From NCBI GenBank assembly GCA_951812925.1, contig OX638372.1, positions 72,247,407 to 72,311,406 on the forward strand: a stretch of 64,000 nucleotides of DNA, in the 5' to 3' direction. This document shows, piece after piece, positions 32,865 through 43,519 of this stretch (positions are counted from its first letter, which is position 1; the number at the start of each line of letters is the position of its first letter). The notes beneath the pieces were generated by a model that was not told where the DNA came from, did no database searches, and worked only from the letters and a program-made list of their open reading frames with translations. This DNA is from Calliopum simillimum (lineage: Eukaryota; Arthropoda; Insecta; Diptera; Lauxaniidae). A program made the position numbers and the translations under genes.

Positions 32865-34380
32865 TTTCGTGATCCCAGTGTGCCAGACGGTTCATATCTC
32901 CGCTTTTTTACCCGTGACGGATCCGATTCGCTTTTTTTTTGGGAATCTCTCCCGCCAACGGATCAGTAACGGATCCGTTACGGATAAAAAGCGGAGAATT
33001 GAATCGTCTGGCACACTGGGATGTTTTGAAGACAACTTTTATAGAAAATGACTTGGTCAACATTATCTTCCTAGAAAGTTTTGGTCCAAAAATTAAATTT
33101 GTTGCTGTTTCCGTATGTACAAAACTTTAAATTTTTTAAGAAAATTTTCACGACTTATTTTCTATAAATTGATTTTTTGTAATTTTTAAAGGGCAGAATA
33201 TTTGTTCTGGAATTCTTATGATGTAGGAAATTAAATGTTGATTAATTAAAAAAAAAAAAAAAACAATTATTAAAAACTATTAGTTTCAAAGTTAAGAAAA
33301 AATGTATTTTTTATTTTTTTCTTCTTAAATTTTAATTTGATAAGCAACCATTTTGGTAGTCATATTTTGTAAAGTTATTTGGGGTCGCTGAACACGAAAA
33401 TAGCATTCCAGCAGAGAAAATCGAAAATTTTGAATTTCGTGCACGCAGCCTAGGACAAGATTTAAATCAAGTTGTCGAGAACTGCACAAAGCTGTGAAAT
33501 TGCACCTGAGCATTTACTGAATAAGAAAAAAAGTTTTCAAAATCGGTTCATGGCATGGTTTTTAAAATGAGGTCGAAAAACGGTATTTAAAAAAAAACGA
33601 CTACAAACAAAACCAAAATAGTAATTTAAGACGTATTTATTGATGCTTAATCCGGAACTGGAAGCAAAATTGCTGTATCTCTTATGGTTTGTGAGATATC
33701 TTACCCCTAATGTTTAAAAAAAAAACAATTTTTAAGGTCGTATAGAACACGCACGAAATCGCTTTGGCCTTTTCCATTAAATGCAACATTTAGTACTGTT
33801 CTTCTTCTTCAAAATGAGCTATGAAGTGGTCTTGTATGATTTTTCTTTAAAAAGTTATCACCATTTTAAGATAACATAAAAGATGTAGCAATATGGCAAT
33901 TGCTATACAGAATCCAAACATGAATTTTAACTTTCATGATTTCATTTTAAAATGGTCATAACTTTTTAAAGAAAAATCGCACAAATCCATGTCATAGCTC
34001 ATTTTGAAGGCAAAAAGCAGTTCTAAATGATGCATTTAATAACAACTACCAATATATTTTCTTGCATCTAATAAAAAAGCGATTAAAAGAAAAAAATTAA
34101 TATACTTAATTTTTTTCCAAACTTAATATATTTATATAATTTTTTTTTTTAAATTAATCAACATTTAATTATCTACAACATTAGAATTCCATAACAAATA
34201 TTCCGCCCTTTAAAATTACAAAAAAACCAATTTAAAGCAAAAAAGACATGAAAATTTTCCTAAAAAATTTAAACTTTTGTACCGAAACAGCAACAAATTT
34301 AATTTTTGGACCAAAACTTTTTAAGAAGATACTGTTGACCTAGTCATTCTCTACTAAAGTTGTCTTGAAAACATTACGAA
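32865..34380. mobile_element. 1.5-kb imperfect foldback element
   Basis: TGTTTTGAAGACAACTTTTA at 33023 pairs with the text around 34350-34370 (GTTGTCTTGAAAACATTACG), and the similarity continues inward (GGTCCAAAAATTAAATTTG; AAAGGGCAGAATATTTGTTC; CAAAATGAGCTATGAAG). The centre is near 33.9 kb. No coding. The left arm holds the 147-bp element. Confidence 0.75.
32874..33020. mobile_element. 147-bp miniature CCCAGTGTGCC palindrome, AT duplication
   Basis: Perfect terminal repeats CCCAGTGTGCCAGACG on both sides with an interior of CCGTTACGG-like words. AT is duplicated at 32872-32873 and 33021-33022, and the opposite foldback arm (TTTCGTAATGTTTTC at about 34357-34371, reverse strand) shows the empty site with a single AT. 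Confidence 0.92.
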
Positions 34381-34419
34381 ACTAGTAAGGGTGTAACTTT
34401 TGGCCTGGCCAAAAAATAA

Positions 34420-35604
34420 ATACCCTACACTGCAGTGTTTTGAAAATTTTGTTTGTAAGCGAGGTGTCCGATTTCACCCAATTTTTGTTGAGAGCTTTCA
34501 TTTAGAGTTCTTAGTGTCCGAGTTAAATTTGGTTCGAATATCTCGAAAATCGCTTTCAGTATAGCGTTTTGAAGCTTTTACTTACGTGGGAGGAGACACG
34601 CCCTCTTGTCCGAGTTCACCCAGTTTTTGTTCAGAGCTCGCATTTATAATATTTAGTGGGTGAGTGAAATTTGGTTGGATTATCTCAAAAAACTCTTTCA
34701 GTACAGCATTTTGAATCTTTTGCTTATATGGGAGGTGCCACGCCTCCTTGTCCGATTTCACCCAATTTTTGTTGAGAGCTTTCATTTATAGTTCTTTGTG
34801 TCTGAGTTAAATTTGGTTTGAACATCTCGAAAATCGCTTTCAGTATAGCGTTTTGAAGCTTTTGCTTATGTGGGAGGTGCCACGCCCTCTTGTCCGAGTT
34901 CACGCAGTTTTTGTTCAGTGCTTGCATTTATAATATTTAGTGGGTGAGTGAAATTTGGTTGGATTATCTCAAAAAACTCTTTCAGTATAGCATTTTGAAT
35001 CTTTGCTTATATGGGAGTTGCCACGCCTCATTGTCCAATTTCACCCAATTTTTGATGAGAGCTTTCATTTATAGTTCTTAGTGTCTGAGTTAAATTTGGT
35101 TCGAATATCTCAAAAATCGCTTTCAGTATAGCGTTTTGAAGCTTTTGCTTATATGGGAGGTGCCACGCCCTCTTGTCTGAGTTCGCTCAGTTTTTTCTCA
35201 GAGCTTGCACTTACAATTTGTAGTATTTATGTGCATTTTGGTTGCATTGTCGTGAAAAATACTCCTAAAATTGCATTTTGAATATATTTTTTGTATGGGC
35301 GGTAGGCGTGTCCGTTAACCGATTTTGCTCATTTGCAATCCCCCGAGCTAACTTTGATGACGGATTCGGGGTACCAAATTTCATTGAATTATCTTGCTTA
35401 GTTTTCCCAAAAAGTGTATTTCCACACACACCCAGCCGTTACCCAGCCACCCAGCCAGCCACTCAGCCAGACAGACGGACATGGCTATATCGACTCAGGA
35501 GGTGACGCTGATCAAGAATATATATACTTGTCCATATCTGCCACGCCTCCTTCTCTGCGTTACAAACGGAAGGACAAAGTGAATATACCCTGGGTGTAGG
35601 GTAT
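34420..35604 (+). mobile_element. Element with 142-bp tandem repeats and ATACCCTACAC ends
   Basis: Left ATACCCTACACTGCAG, right GGGTGTAGGGTAT, which is an inverted pair. Between are about five units starting ATAGCGTTTTGAAGC or ACAGCATTTTGAATC at 34561, 34703, 34845, 34987 and 35128 (142 bp apart), followed by the GGCGGTAGGCGTGTCC section and the ATGGCTATATCGACTC module. Related elements lie at 5.4, 42.8 and 46.7 kb. Confidence 0.85.
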
Positions 35605-35605
35605 A

Positions 35606-35829
35606 AAAATGAATAGTTCGAAGTAACGGGCAGTCTAAAAAAAGGCAAGTCACTGCCTTTTTTTAGTCAATTTTTCGAAAACCAACTGGGTGTTTTCTAC
35701 TACCGATTTCTAATTTTTTTTTTTTTTTTTTAGTTCTTATTTTTTTGACCTCTATCTAGTTTCGGGAAATGGACGGTGAGCAAACAAATTCACAACTTTG
35801 CAAATTTCATACATCTTGTGGGCGCTCTA
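35606..35829. repeat. AGAGCGCCCA repeat, copy 2 (reverse)
   Basis: Reverse-complement relative of 32697-32864, ending GTGGGCGCTCTAATG beside the LINE tail. A small hairpin (AAAAAAAGGCAGT) lies at about 35638-35665. Confidence 0.55.
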
Positions 35830-37724
35830 ATGTATGTATGTATTCTCCTTTAACTCCTAGGAGGAGCGTAGGGCCAATATGAAACATCTCCATTTGTGGC
35901 GATCTCTTGCGATGACTTTGAACTCTTGGCACGAATCTCCCGATTCTTGAATTTCCTTTTCCAGCGACCTTTTCCAGATGGTTTTGGGTTTATCGCGTCC
36001 TCTACTGCCTTGTGGATTCCACTCAAGAGCCTGGCGACAAACTTCACTGTGTGGTTTCCGGAGAGTGTGACCAATCCATCTGCATTTGCGCAGCTTGACC
36101 TCGTTTGTTATAGCCCTCTGATTGCATTTTTGATGTAGCTCGGCGTTTGATATAGTGCGAGGCCACCAAACCTCCTTAAGCATTTGTTGACGAATACTTG
36201 CAGCTTGTTCGTTAGTTGTTCAGTAACAAGCCATGTTTCGCACCCATATAACAAAACCGATTTCACATTCGAATCAAAAATGCGCACTTTCGTTTTGGTG
36301 GATATAACGGAAGAAGACCATATTTTGTTCAGTTGAGCGAACGCGCCTTTTGCTTTTGCTATTCTTGAGTTGATATCCTCTTTTGCTCCACCATCGATGC
36401 AGATAATGCTGCCTAAATGCGTGAAGCTATCGACGTTTTCGATGTCATCACTGCCAGCTCTAAACGTGATGTCATTCCTGTTTGCGTTTAGCTTAATGCT
36501 TTTAGTCTTGGATACGTTGATTTTTAGGCCGGCCTTTTGTGATTCCAAGACATGGTCTTCAATTTTGCTTTGCATATCTGAATGATTGGACGATAAGAGG
36601 CAGATGTCGTCAGCGTAGTCGAGATATTCTAGATGTTCAGTAAAGTGCCATTGGATACCCCTTTTGGCCTTATTAAGAGCTTTATCTAGGAAATCGCCAA
36701 GAACGATAAAGAAGAGAGATGGTGATAGTAAACACCCCTGCCGTACGCCTGAATTAGTGGTGAATGTCGGTGACAACCCGTTGTGTAACGCACTGCATTT
36801 AAAGCCTTCATATTGTGCACGTACTATGTTTATGGCCTTTGCGGCAATACCTCATCGTTGCAGTGAAACCCAGATGTTTTCTCTGGAGCTATAGTCTACG
36901 AAGACAAGTTGAAGTGCAGCACGCCACTCGCATGATTGTTCGACAATTACTCTGAGGGTGTTGATTTGATCCACGCATGATCGGTTTCGCCGGAATCCTG
37001 CTTGCTGCTTTCGAATGGCCGAATCAAGTTTTTCGCTTACCCTGTTCAGAAACACTTTCTTTAATACTTTTGATAGTACTGAGAGCAAGGTAATGCCTCT
37101 ATAGTTTCGGCACTCGCTTAGGTCACCTTTTTTCGGCAATTTGACTAACATGTCATGTAGCCAATCTTCTGGCAAACGCTTTTCGCTCGAAATTTTTGTG
37201 ACCAGAGGATGGAGAATTTTAGCTGAAGTTATGGGGCATACCTTTAGCAGTTCAGCTGTTATTTGATCTATACAGGCGGCCTTGTTGTTTTTCATGCTTT
37301 GAATAGCTTTCACTATTTCATCGATTGTAGGCGGCGGTGTCTATATTCAACTACTACTGCGAGTTACTGCGGCAGTTGTAGTTGGTGATTCTGGTTGCGG
37401 GGATGTGGTAGACATGGGATTTAGTATATCACAAAAATACTCTTTCTATCTCTTTAGTTGGTCGCCCGTGGATGTGAAGAGATTTCCATTTTTGTCTTTG
37501 ATATGGCGGCTCTGTTCGTGTTTTCTGCCAGATAATCTGCGGGTGGTATCGTAAAGCTGCCTGAGATTTTGAGCATTTGCAGCGCTTTCGGCTGCGCTCG
37601 CGAGGTCGTGATACATTCTTCTTTTGTCTTGTCTGCCAAACGCCTGACTTCTTTATTGAGAGAGTTAAAGACTTTTCCGGCGTCGTTCTTTTGCGCTCTA
37701 GTTTTAGCGTCGTCTCTCAGTTTG
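35830..37724 (-). mobile_element. RTE-like LINE, longest copy, 5'-truncated
   Basis: Minus strand from about 37724 to the tail (ATGT)n at 35830. It carries the segment before RT, the RT domain and the C-terminal domain in several broken frames. Three shorter copies of the same tail occur in the window. Confidence 0.9.
35857..37720 (-). pseudogene. LINE reverse transcriptase ORF2, broken
   Basis: Pre-RT: DLASAAESAANAQNLRQLYD and LFTSTGDQLKR, then a stop. RT (37313-36852): KNNKAACIDQITAELLKVC, LPKKGDLSECRNYRGITLLS, QAGFRRNRSCVDQI. After a frame change (36776-36108): NSGVRQGCLLSPSLFFIVL and the catalytic box EYLDYADDICLL, then LLYGCETWLVTEQL. The last frame (36183-35857) ends FILALRSS. YADD is intact but stops and slips make it inactive. 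The endonuclease part is missing. Confidence 0.9.
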
Positions 37725-38172
37725 CATTAGACAGTGTCACAAAAAAAAGTTAGCTGTAAACCTCCCATTTTGAATGCTTATCGGTTTTGATTTTTAAAGG
37801 AAAAAAATTTTTTCGACTGAAGTTTTAGATTCGCTTTAGCTTCATCAAATTCAACAATTTGAGAAAACTTTGTAGAGATAAAGTTTATGACGTTTAATGG
37901 GCTTTAATTTTATGAAGCGTCCTTGGCACCTTAGGGTGGTAGAAACTGAGATAATGAATACAAGTATTCAAAAAAACATTTGAAATAAATTACTTCTATG
38001 AATAAAATATAGCCCACATCGAGACATTTACAACGATATACTATACTTGATGATCGGACGTCAAATGGCGGAGCAATAGGAAACAAAAAACTTTTTTTCC
38101 CTTAAAAATCAAAACCGACAAGCTTTCAAAATGGGTTTGCAGCAAACTTTTTTTTTGTGATACTATCTAATG
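37725..38172. mobile_element. 448-bp element with about 75-bp inverted termini
   Basis: Left CATTAGACAGTGTCACAAAA, right (reverse complement) CATTAGATAGTATCACAAAA. Both continue AAGTTWGCTG, CCATTTTGAA and TCGGTTTTGATTTTTAA. Non-coding. It abuts the truncated 5' edge of the LINE. Confidence 0.8.
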
Positions 38173-38619
38173 TACATACATATGCTACCAGTTGTGACAA
38201 AGCCAGACTTAAAAGGCTTCTCTAGCGGTTTCATTCTAATTCAAGTTCTCCCAAATGAAACAAAAGCGGATAAATAGCTTTCCCACTGCATCACAACTTA
38301 TTTTTAGTTATTGATATAAATTATAATTATTAGGATTACTTAGCACAGAAACTTAACAATGAGTTTTATTTAGTTTTTTTTTTTTTCACTTCCACTTTAT
38401 TTAATTCAACACTTAATTAAATATTTTGTATTTTTTACACTTAACGCATTGAGCAGTGGCAATCAAGACGCTCTCAAGCCGACTAAAAATGATTCTACTC
38501 TGAAATATCTTTTTTGTCCGGTTGTGGAAAATGTCCGTTATTGGATATATGTTTATCCCTGCAAAATTAAGTAAGACAGTCATTTTTAACAATACTACAC
38601 TTTTTGATTAAGTAATGAT
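38173..38619. other. No gene seen
   Basis: AT-rich intron sequence without recognised features. Confidence 0.5.
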
Positions 38620-39500
38620 GTAAGTATCGAAATATTGGATCGACAAAGGTCCAAAAGTATCGAAAAATATTCGAAAACTTCGAAGAAATCGGTTAGAGTC
38701 CAAAAGATTCCAAAAATATCTAAAATATCGTCAAAAGTCGAAAAGTGTCGAAATATGTATATCGAAAACATCTAAAATATCGTGAAATATCCTAATGTAT
38801 CGAAAAATATCGAAAAACTTTGAGGAAATTGGTAAAGATCCAAAAGTATCCAAAATATCGACAACAGCTGAAAACTGTCGAAAAATATCGGAAAGCTTCC
38901 AAGAAATCGGTTAGAGTCGAAACGTATTGAAAAACATCTAAAATTTCGTTAAAAGGCGAGAAGTATCGAAAAATAACGAAAAACATCTAAAATATCATCA
39001 AAAGTCCAAACGAATCGAAAAACATTAAAAACATCGTCAAAAGTCCAAAAGTATTGAAAAATGTCGAACAACTTCGAAGAAATCGATCAAAGTCGAAAAG
39101 TATCGAAAAACTTCGAACAAATCGGTAAAAGTCAAAAAGTATCGAAATATATCGTCAAAAGTCCAAAAGTATCGAAAACATCCAAAATATCGTCAAAAGC
39201 ATCGAAAAATATCGAAAATCTTCGAAGAAATCGATCAAAGTCGAGAAGTATCGAAAAACTTCGAAGCAAAAAAAAATCACCCAAATTTCGTCAAAAATCG
39301 AAAAATATCGAACAACTTCGAAGAAATCGATTAAAGTCCAAAAGTCGAAAAACAACGAAAAAAAGTATCGAAAAATATCAAAAAATTTCGAATAAATCGG
39401 TAACAGTCCAAGAGTGTCGAGAAACATTTAAAATATCGCTAAAAGTCCAATTGTACCAAAAAATATTGAAAAACATCGAAGAAATTGATAAAAATCCACG
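38620..39500 (+). repeat. 39-bp minisatellite with two unit types
   Basis: Units built on AAAAGTATCGAAAAACTTCG (followed by AAGAAATCGATCAAAGTCG) and on AAAAGTATCGAAAAACATCT (followed by AAAATATCGTCAAAAGTCC) alternate with much divergence. The 39-base period is a multiple of three, so a 179-codon frame (39061-39600) stays open by chance; I do not consider it a gene. Confidence 0.85.
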
Positions 39501-39664
39501 AAAACCATTAAAAAATTTTAATTTATACAAATATGTATCAATTACAATAGTTACTCATGATATAGCTACTTTTGTCACTTCTTACTTTTGTATCAAGTAA
39601 CAAAATATTTTACTTTTGTATCGGTAACAAAAAAAAATTTCGTTGCTTGTTACAAAAGAAACAA

Positions 39665-40770
39665 CCCAGTGTGCCAAACGGACTCGTTTCGGATCCGTAA
39701 CGGGTTCATATTTTCGTTATTTTTATCCGTTACGGAATCCGTTGCGTATCAGTTACTGATCCGTTTGCGGGAAGGATTCCTAAAAAAAAAACGAATCGTT
39801 TTTTCTACTTTTATGGATCCGTTTCGAACCTGTAACGTACATCAAAAACGAATTCAAAACAGATTCGCTTTTAATAATGGTAATGCTGCTTATAAAAAAA
39901 AAGAAAAAAGGGTGAAGCGCTTATTTTTAATTAAAAAAAACAAAATAACAAAAAAAATAAAAAAATTACTAGCCCGGCCGGGAGTCGAACTCAGGCTCCC
40001 GGGGTATTACTCTTTCATACACGAGACGTTAGACAACTCGCCTATCGACCGATATGATGTTTACTTTACTGATGTAGACTTATTTGATGCTGAGATTTAA
40101 AGTTTGTAAATTAAACAAATTTCTGTTGTTTTTTTATAAGTATTCTGTGTTGTTTTTCTTCCCTTCTTTTGATAAAAAATGTTATATACTCAAATTTGGA
40201 ATCAAAAACATTTTTTCAAACAGAGTTTGAAAAGTTTACAAAAAATCATACGCAATAAAATAAAAAGAAAAAAAAAAACAAATCAAAAATATTTTTTTTT
40301 ATCATAAAAATTAAATAAAGCAAATCCTTTTTGAGTTCGTATTTGAAGTATTTACGGAATCGAAACGGATTTGCCCAGGTTCGAATCCTACAAGAGGTGG
40401 ATTTTTACCCTTTATTTTTCTTCCTTTTTTTTCTTTTTATTATTTTTTAATTGCTAATAGGCGCATCAAAACGGTTTTTTTCTGTAAATATACAGCATTA
40501 ACATATTTAAAAGCAAATCCGTTTTGAATTCGTTTTTATATAAGTTTCGGATTCGAAACGTGCCCGCACTGCGGAATTTAATTTTTTTTTATTCGCTAAT
40601 AACCGCTTTAAAATGTTTTTTTTTTTTATCTAAACAAAGCGTTTTGAATTCGTTTTTGATGTACGTTACTGGTTCGAAATGGATCCGTTACCGCGGATTA
40701 CGTTTTTTATACCTTTATGAACTCGTAATGGATTCGAAACGGATCCTCATCCGTTTTTGTGCACATTGGG
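39665..40770 (+). mobile_element. CCCARTGTGC-family element, AA target duplication
   Basis: 1106 bp, CCCAGTGTGCCAAACGGACT to TTTTTGTGCACATTGGG, flanked by AA on both sides (39663-39664, 40771-40772). tRNA-like block present. Confidence 0.9.
39971..40046 (-). other. tRNA-like block
   Basis: Minus strand B box GAGTTCGACTCC; A box altered to TAGGCGAGTTGTC. Confidence 0.45.
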
Positions 40771-40864
40771 AAGTTACTAAAAAAATTTTGATACTTGATA
40801 CAAGATGTAACTACCCAACGGGAAGAAATTAAGCTGTTTCCAAAAAAGAGCACAATAGAAGCAT

Positions 40865-41978
40865 CCCAATGTGCACAAAAACGGATGAGGATCCGTTTCG
40901 AATCCATTACGAGTTCATAAAGGTATAAAAAACGTAATCCGCGGTAACGGATCCATTTCGAACCCGTAACGTACATCAAAAACGAATTCAAAATGCTTTG
41001 TTTAGATAAAAAAAAAAACATTTTGAAGCACTTATTAACGAATAAAAAAAAAAAATTAAATTCCGCAGTGCGGGCCCGTTTCGAATCCGAAACTTATGTA
41101 AAAACGAATTCAAAACGGATTTGCTTTTAAATATGTTAATGCTGTATATTTACAGAAAAAAACCGTTTTGATGCGCCTATTAGCAATTAAAAAATAATAA
41201 AAAGAAAAAAAAGGAAGAAAAATAATGGGTAAAAATCCACCTCTGGTAGGATTCGAACCTGGGCAAATCCGTTTCGATTCCGTAAATACTTCAAATACGA
41301 ACTCAAAACGGATTTGCTTTATTTAATTTTTATGATAAAAAAAATATTTTTGATTTGTTTTTTTTTTCTTTTTATTTTATTGCGTATGATTTTTTGTAAA
41401 CTTTTCAAACTCTGTTTGAAAAAATGTTTTTGATTCCAAATTTGAGTATATAACATTTTTTATCAAAAGAAGGGAAGAAAAACAACACAGAATACTTATA
41501 AAAAAACAACAGAAATTTGTTTAATATACAAACTTTAAATCTCAACATCAAATAAGTCTACATCAGTTAAGTAAACATCATATCGGCCAATAGCCTAGTT
41601 GTCTTACGTCTCGTGTATGAAAGAGTAATACCCCGGGAGCCTGAGTTCGACTCCCGGCCGGGCTAGTAATTTTTTTTTTTTTTTTTTGTTATTTTGTTTT
41701 TTTTTTAATTAAAAATAAGCGCTTCACCCTGTTTTCTTTTTTTTTTTTTATAAGCAGCATTAACATTATTAAAAGCGAATCCGTTTTGAATTCGTTTTTG
41801 ATGTACGTTACAGGTTCGAAACGGATCCATAAAAGAAGAAAAAACGATTCGTTTTTTTTTTAGGAATCCTTCCCGCAAACGGATCAGTAACGGATACGTA
41901 ACGGATTCCGTAACGGATAAAAAGAACGAAAATATGAACCCGTTACGGATCCGAAACGAGTCCGTTTGGCACACTGGG
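40865..41978 (-). mobile_element. CCCARTGTGC-family element, reverse, AT target duplication
   Basis: 1114 bp, CCCAATGTGCACAAAAACGG to GGCACACTGGG, AT at 40863-40864 and 41979-41980. It splits the TACCCAACGGG element. Confidence 0.92.
41591..41666 (+). other. tRNA-like block (best example)
   Basis: A box TAGCCTAGTTGT at 41591-41602, short stem CTC/GAG where an anticodon arm would be, B box GAGTTCGACTCC at 41643-41654. The whole resembles a tRNA but lacks a proper 7-bp acceptor stem. Confidence 0.55.
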
Positions 41979-42416
41979 ATATCTCTGGTAGCATACAAAA
42001 TTTTTCAAATTCTATTTTTTTTTTATTGCTTATAAAAGTTAATAAATCTACCAAAAGTTACAGAACAAAAGTAATTTTTTGAAATGGAACTTAAAATTTT
42101 GAAAAACTTCTACGGAAGCGTATTTCATATGCTTCCAAATGTGTGCTTCCACGGAAGTGTATTTGAAACGTATTTCATGTGCTTCTGAAAATGTGCATCT
42201 CCACTAGGACATGCTGTGATAAAAAAGATAAGCACTGAGAACAGCACTGGAAGCAGCTTTTTGCTTCCCTAGAAGCGCAACTGAAGTCGTTTCCATGCGC
42301 TTCCGTTTCCCGTTGGGTAGTAACAAAAATGTATCAAGTTACAAAAGTAACTATAGTTATGGCCTTCTCTGCTGCTAACCATATATTTCCTTTAATATTT
42401 TCTTGCATTTACTTAC

Positions 42417-42620
42417 TTAAATAGTATTTTACATCTTTTTCCAGTTTTGGCCCTGATAAAACTGTATCAAAATCGATCTGAAAAGTAAAAATTTCCCAAT
42501 CATATTGATCTGGTTGTGATGAAATCAGAGCATTAAAAAGTTCAGGCACTCCATCAAAGTCCTCAACATGAGATTTTTTGGAGAGTGTGTTTCTGGTATC
42601 ATTTGGTTTTGGGCATAGTT
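42417..42620 (-). CDS. cv: Twisted gastrulation family protein, exon 2
   Basis: Encodes residues 76-144. LCPKPNDTRNTLSKKSHVED then FDGVPELFNALISS matches the segment following the first Cys-rich block in TSG proteins (CxPxN, then VEDxxGVPELF). Acceptor TGTTTTTTCAG before AACTATGC, donor TTTAA/GTAAGT. The split Glu codon at the 5' edge joins exon 1 to give SCVELCPKP, as in the family; the 204-nt length preserves phase 1 into exon 3. This is the linker between the two Cys-rich blocks. Confidence 0.93.
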
Positions 42621-42829
42621 CTGAAAAAACACAAATACAAGAATAATTATTATAAATTGCGCAAAAGCATGATTTTATATAAATGTTATTTCTCAAAACG
42701 AAAACAAATAATTATATAAATTCTTATATTTTTACCAAATTCTTTTTAATAATAACAGGGCTTTACAGTATTTTAAAAGGATTCGTAAAAAAAACTGCAA
42801 GTTCAATGCAAAATAAAGGAAAACTAGTA

Positions 42830-43055
42830 TTGGTGTAACCTTTGGCCTGGCAGAATTTTGAAAATTTTGCTTATATGGAAGGTGCCACGTTCTCTTGTCC
42901 GATTTCACCCAGATTTTGCTCAGAGCTTGCATTTATGTAGGAACTGTAGGCTTTATTCTCTTTAAAATAAAAAACACACAACACACTGCACTTTTTAAAT
43001 ACTATTTACATTTTAATTACACATCTTCTTTAGTTATTATTATATTTTACGATAG
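42830..43055 (+). repeat. Left part of another 142-bp-type element
   Basis: AACTAGTATTGGTGTAACCT and GGTGCCACGTTCTCTTGTCC mark the start and one repeat unit; it is interrupted by sequence leading to the Penelope element and resumes at about 45110. Confidence 0.55.
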
Positions 43056-43141
43056 TTATTATTATTTTATTTAAATAATGCTGAAATGCTTGGGCTTTTC
43101 GGTCACAGTTGATATTTATATTTATTTTATTTCATAATTTT

Positions 43142-43178
43142 CTCGACGTTTCGCCTATGGATTTTAGGCTTCTTCAGG
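43142..43178 (-). ncRNA. Hammerhead-like ribozyme core in the left arm
   Basis: Minus strand: CTCCTGAAGA, stem GCCTA/TAGGC with a 7-base loop, then GAAACGTCGAG. The CTGANGA-stem-GAAAC order is the hammerhead core known from Penelope-like elements. A normal third stem is not visible, so activity is uncertain. Confidence 0.45.
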
Positions 43179-43519
43179 AGAATTTTTATTAGAAGAAAAG
43201 CTACACAAATGAAAAAATATATTGTAAATTAACAAAAAATTTAAAATAGAGCACATTGTCTTGCTTGTCTTACAATTTTTTTTATCTACATAATTCTGAA
43301 TTTCGAAAATTTAAATGAAAAATTATTTTATTATTTGAAAATTTATTTTTTAATTGCACTAAACTTTAAACTTTTAAATCACTGCACTGTAGTATAGACT
43401 GATGTTGTCGTAGTCTTCTTTTCGGTTTACAGCTGTTTTGTGGTTTTGTCTAATTCGCAGGCTCTCTATTGTAAGTCGTGTATTTTCTTTTTTCTCTCTG
43501 TCTAAAATCAGAGCATTGT

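Larger units (their letters stand above)
40812..42319. mobile_element. TACCCAACGGG element with GTAAC duplication, split by a family copy
   Basis: Ends TACCCAACGGGAA and TTCCCGTTGGGTA, with the 5-bp duplication GTAAC (40807-40811, 42320-42324). Without the 1114-bp insertion it is about 390 bp, rich in GAAGCGTATTTC and GTGCTTC words. No coding. Confidence 0.85.

Noticed and set aside
34561..35270. CRISPR-like array
   Set aside because: The 142-bp units are contiguous tandem repeats without unique spacers, in an insect intron.
39061..39600. 179-codon frame as a Lys/Ser-rich protein
   Set aside because: It is produced by a 39-bp tandem repeat whose period is a multiple of three; no splice, start or conservation evidence.
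28076..41666. Genuine tRNA genes
   Set aside because: A and B boxes are present but acceptor and anticodon arms do not pair properly, and all copies sit inside mobile elements.
19020..41998. Repeated small frames (text like RIRNGFIFSFFLSVTESVTYP) as a protein family
   Set aside because: They are translations of the subterminal CCGTTACGG repeats of the CCCARTGTGC family, found in several frames and on both strands.
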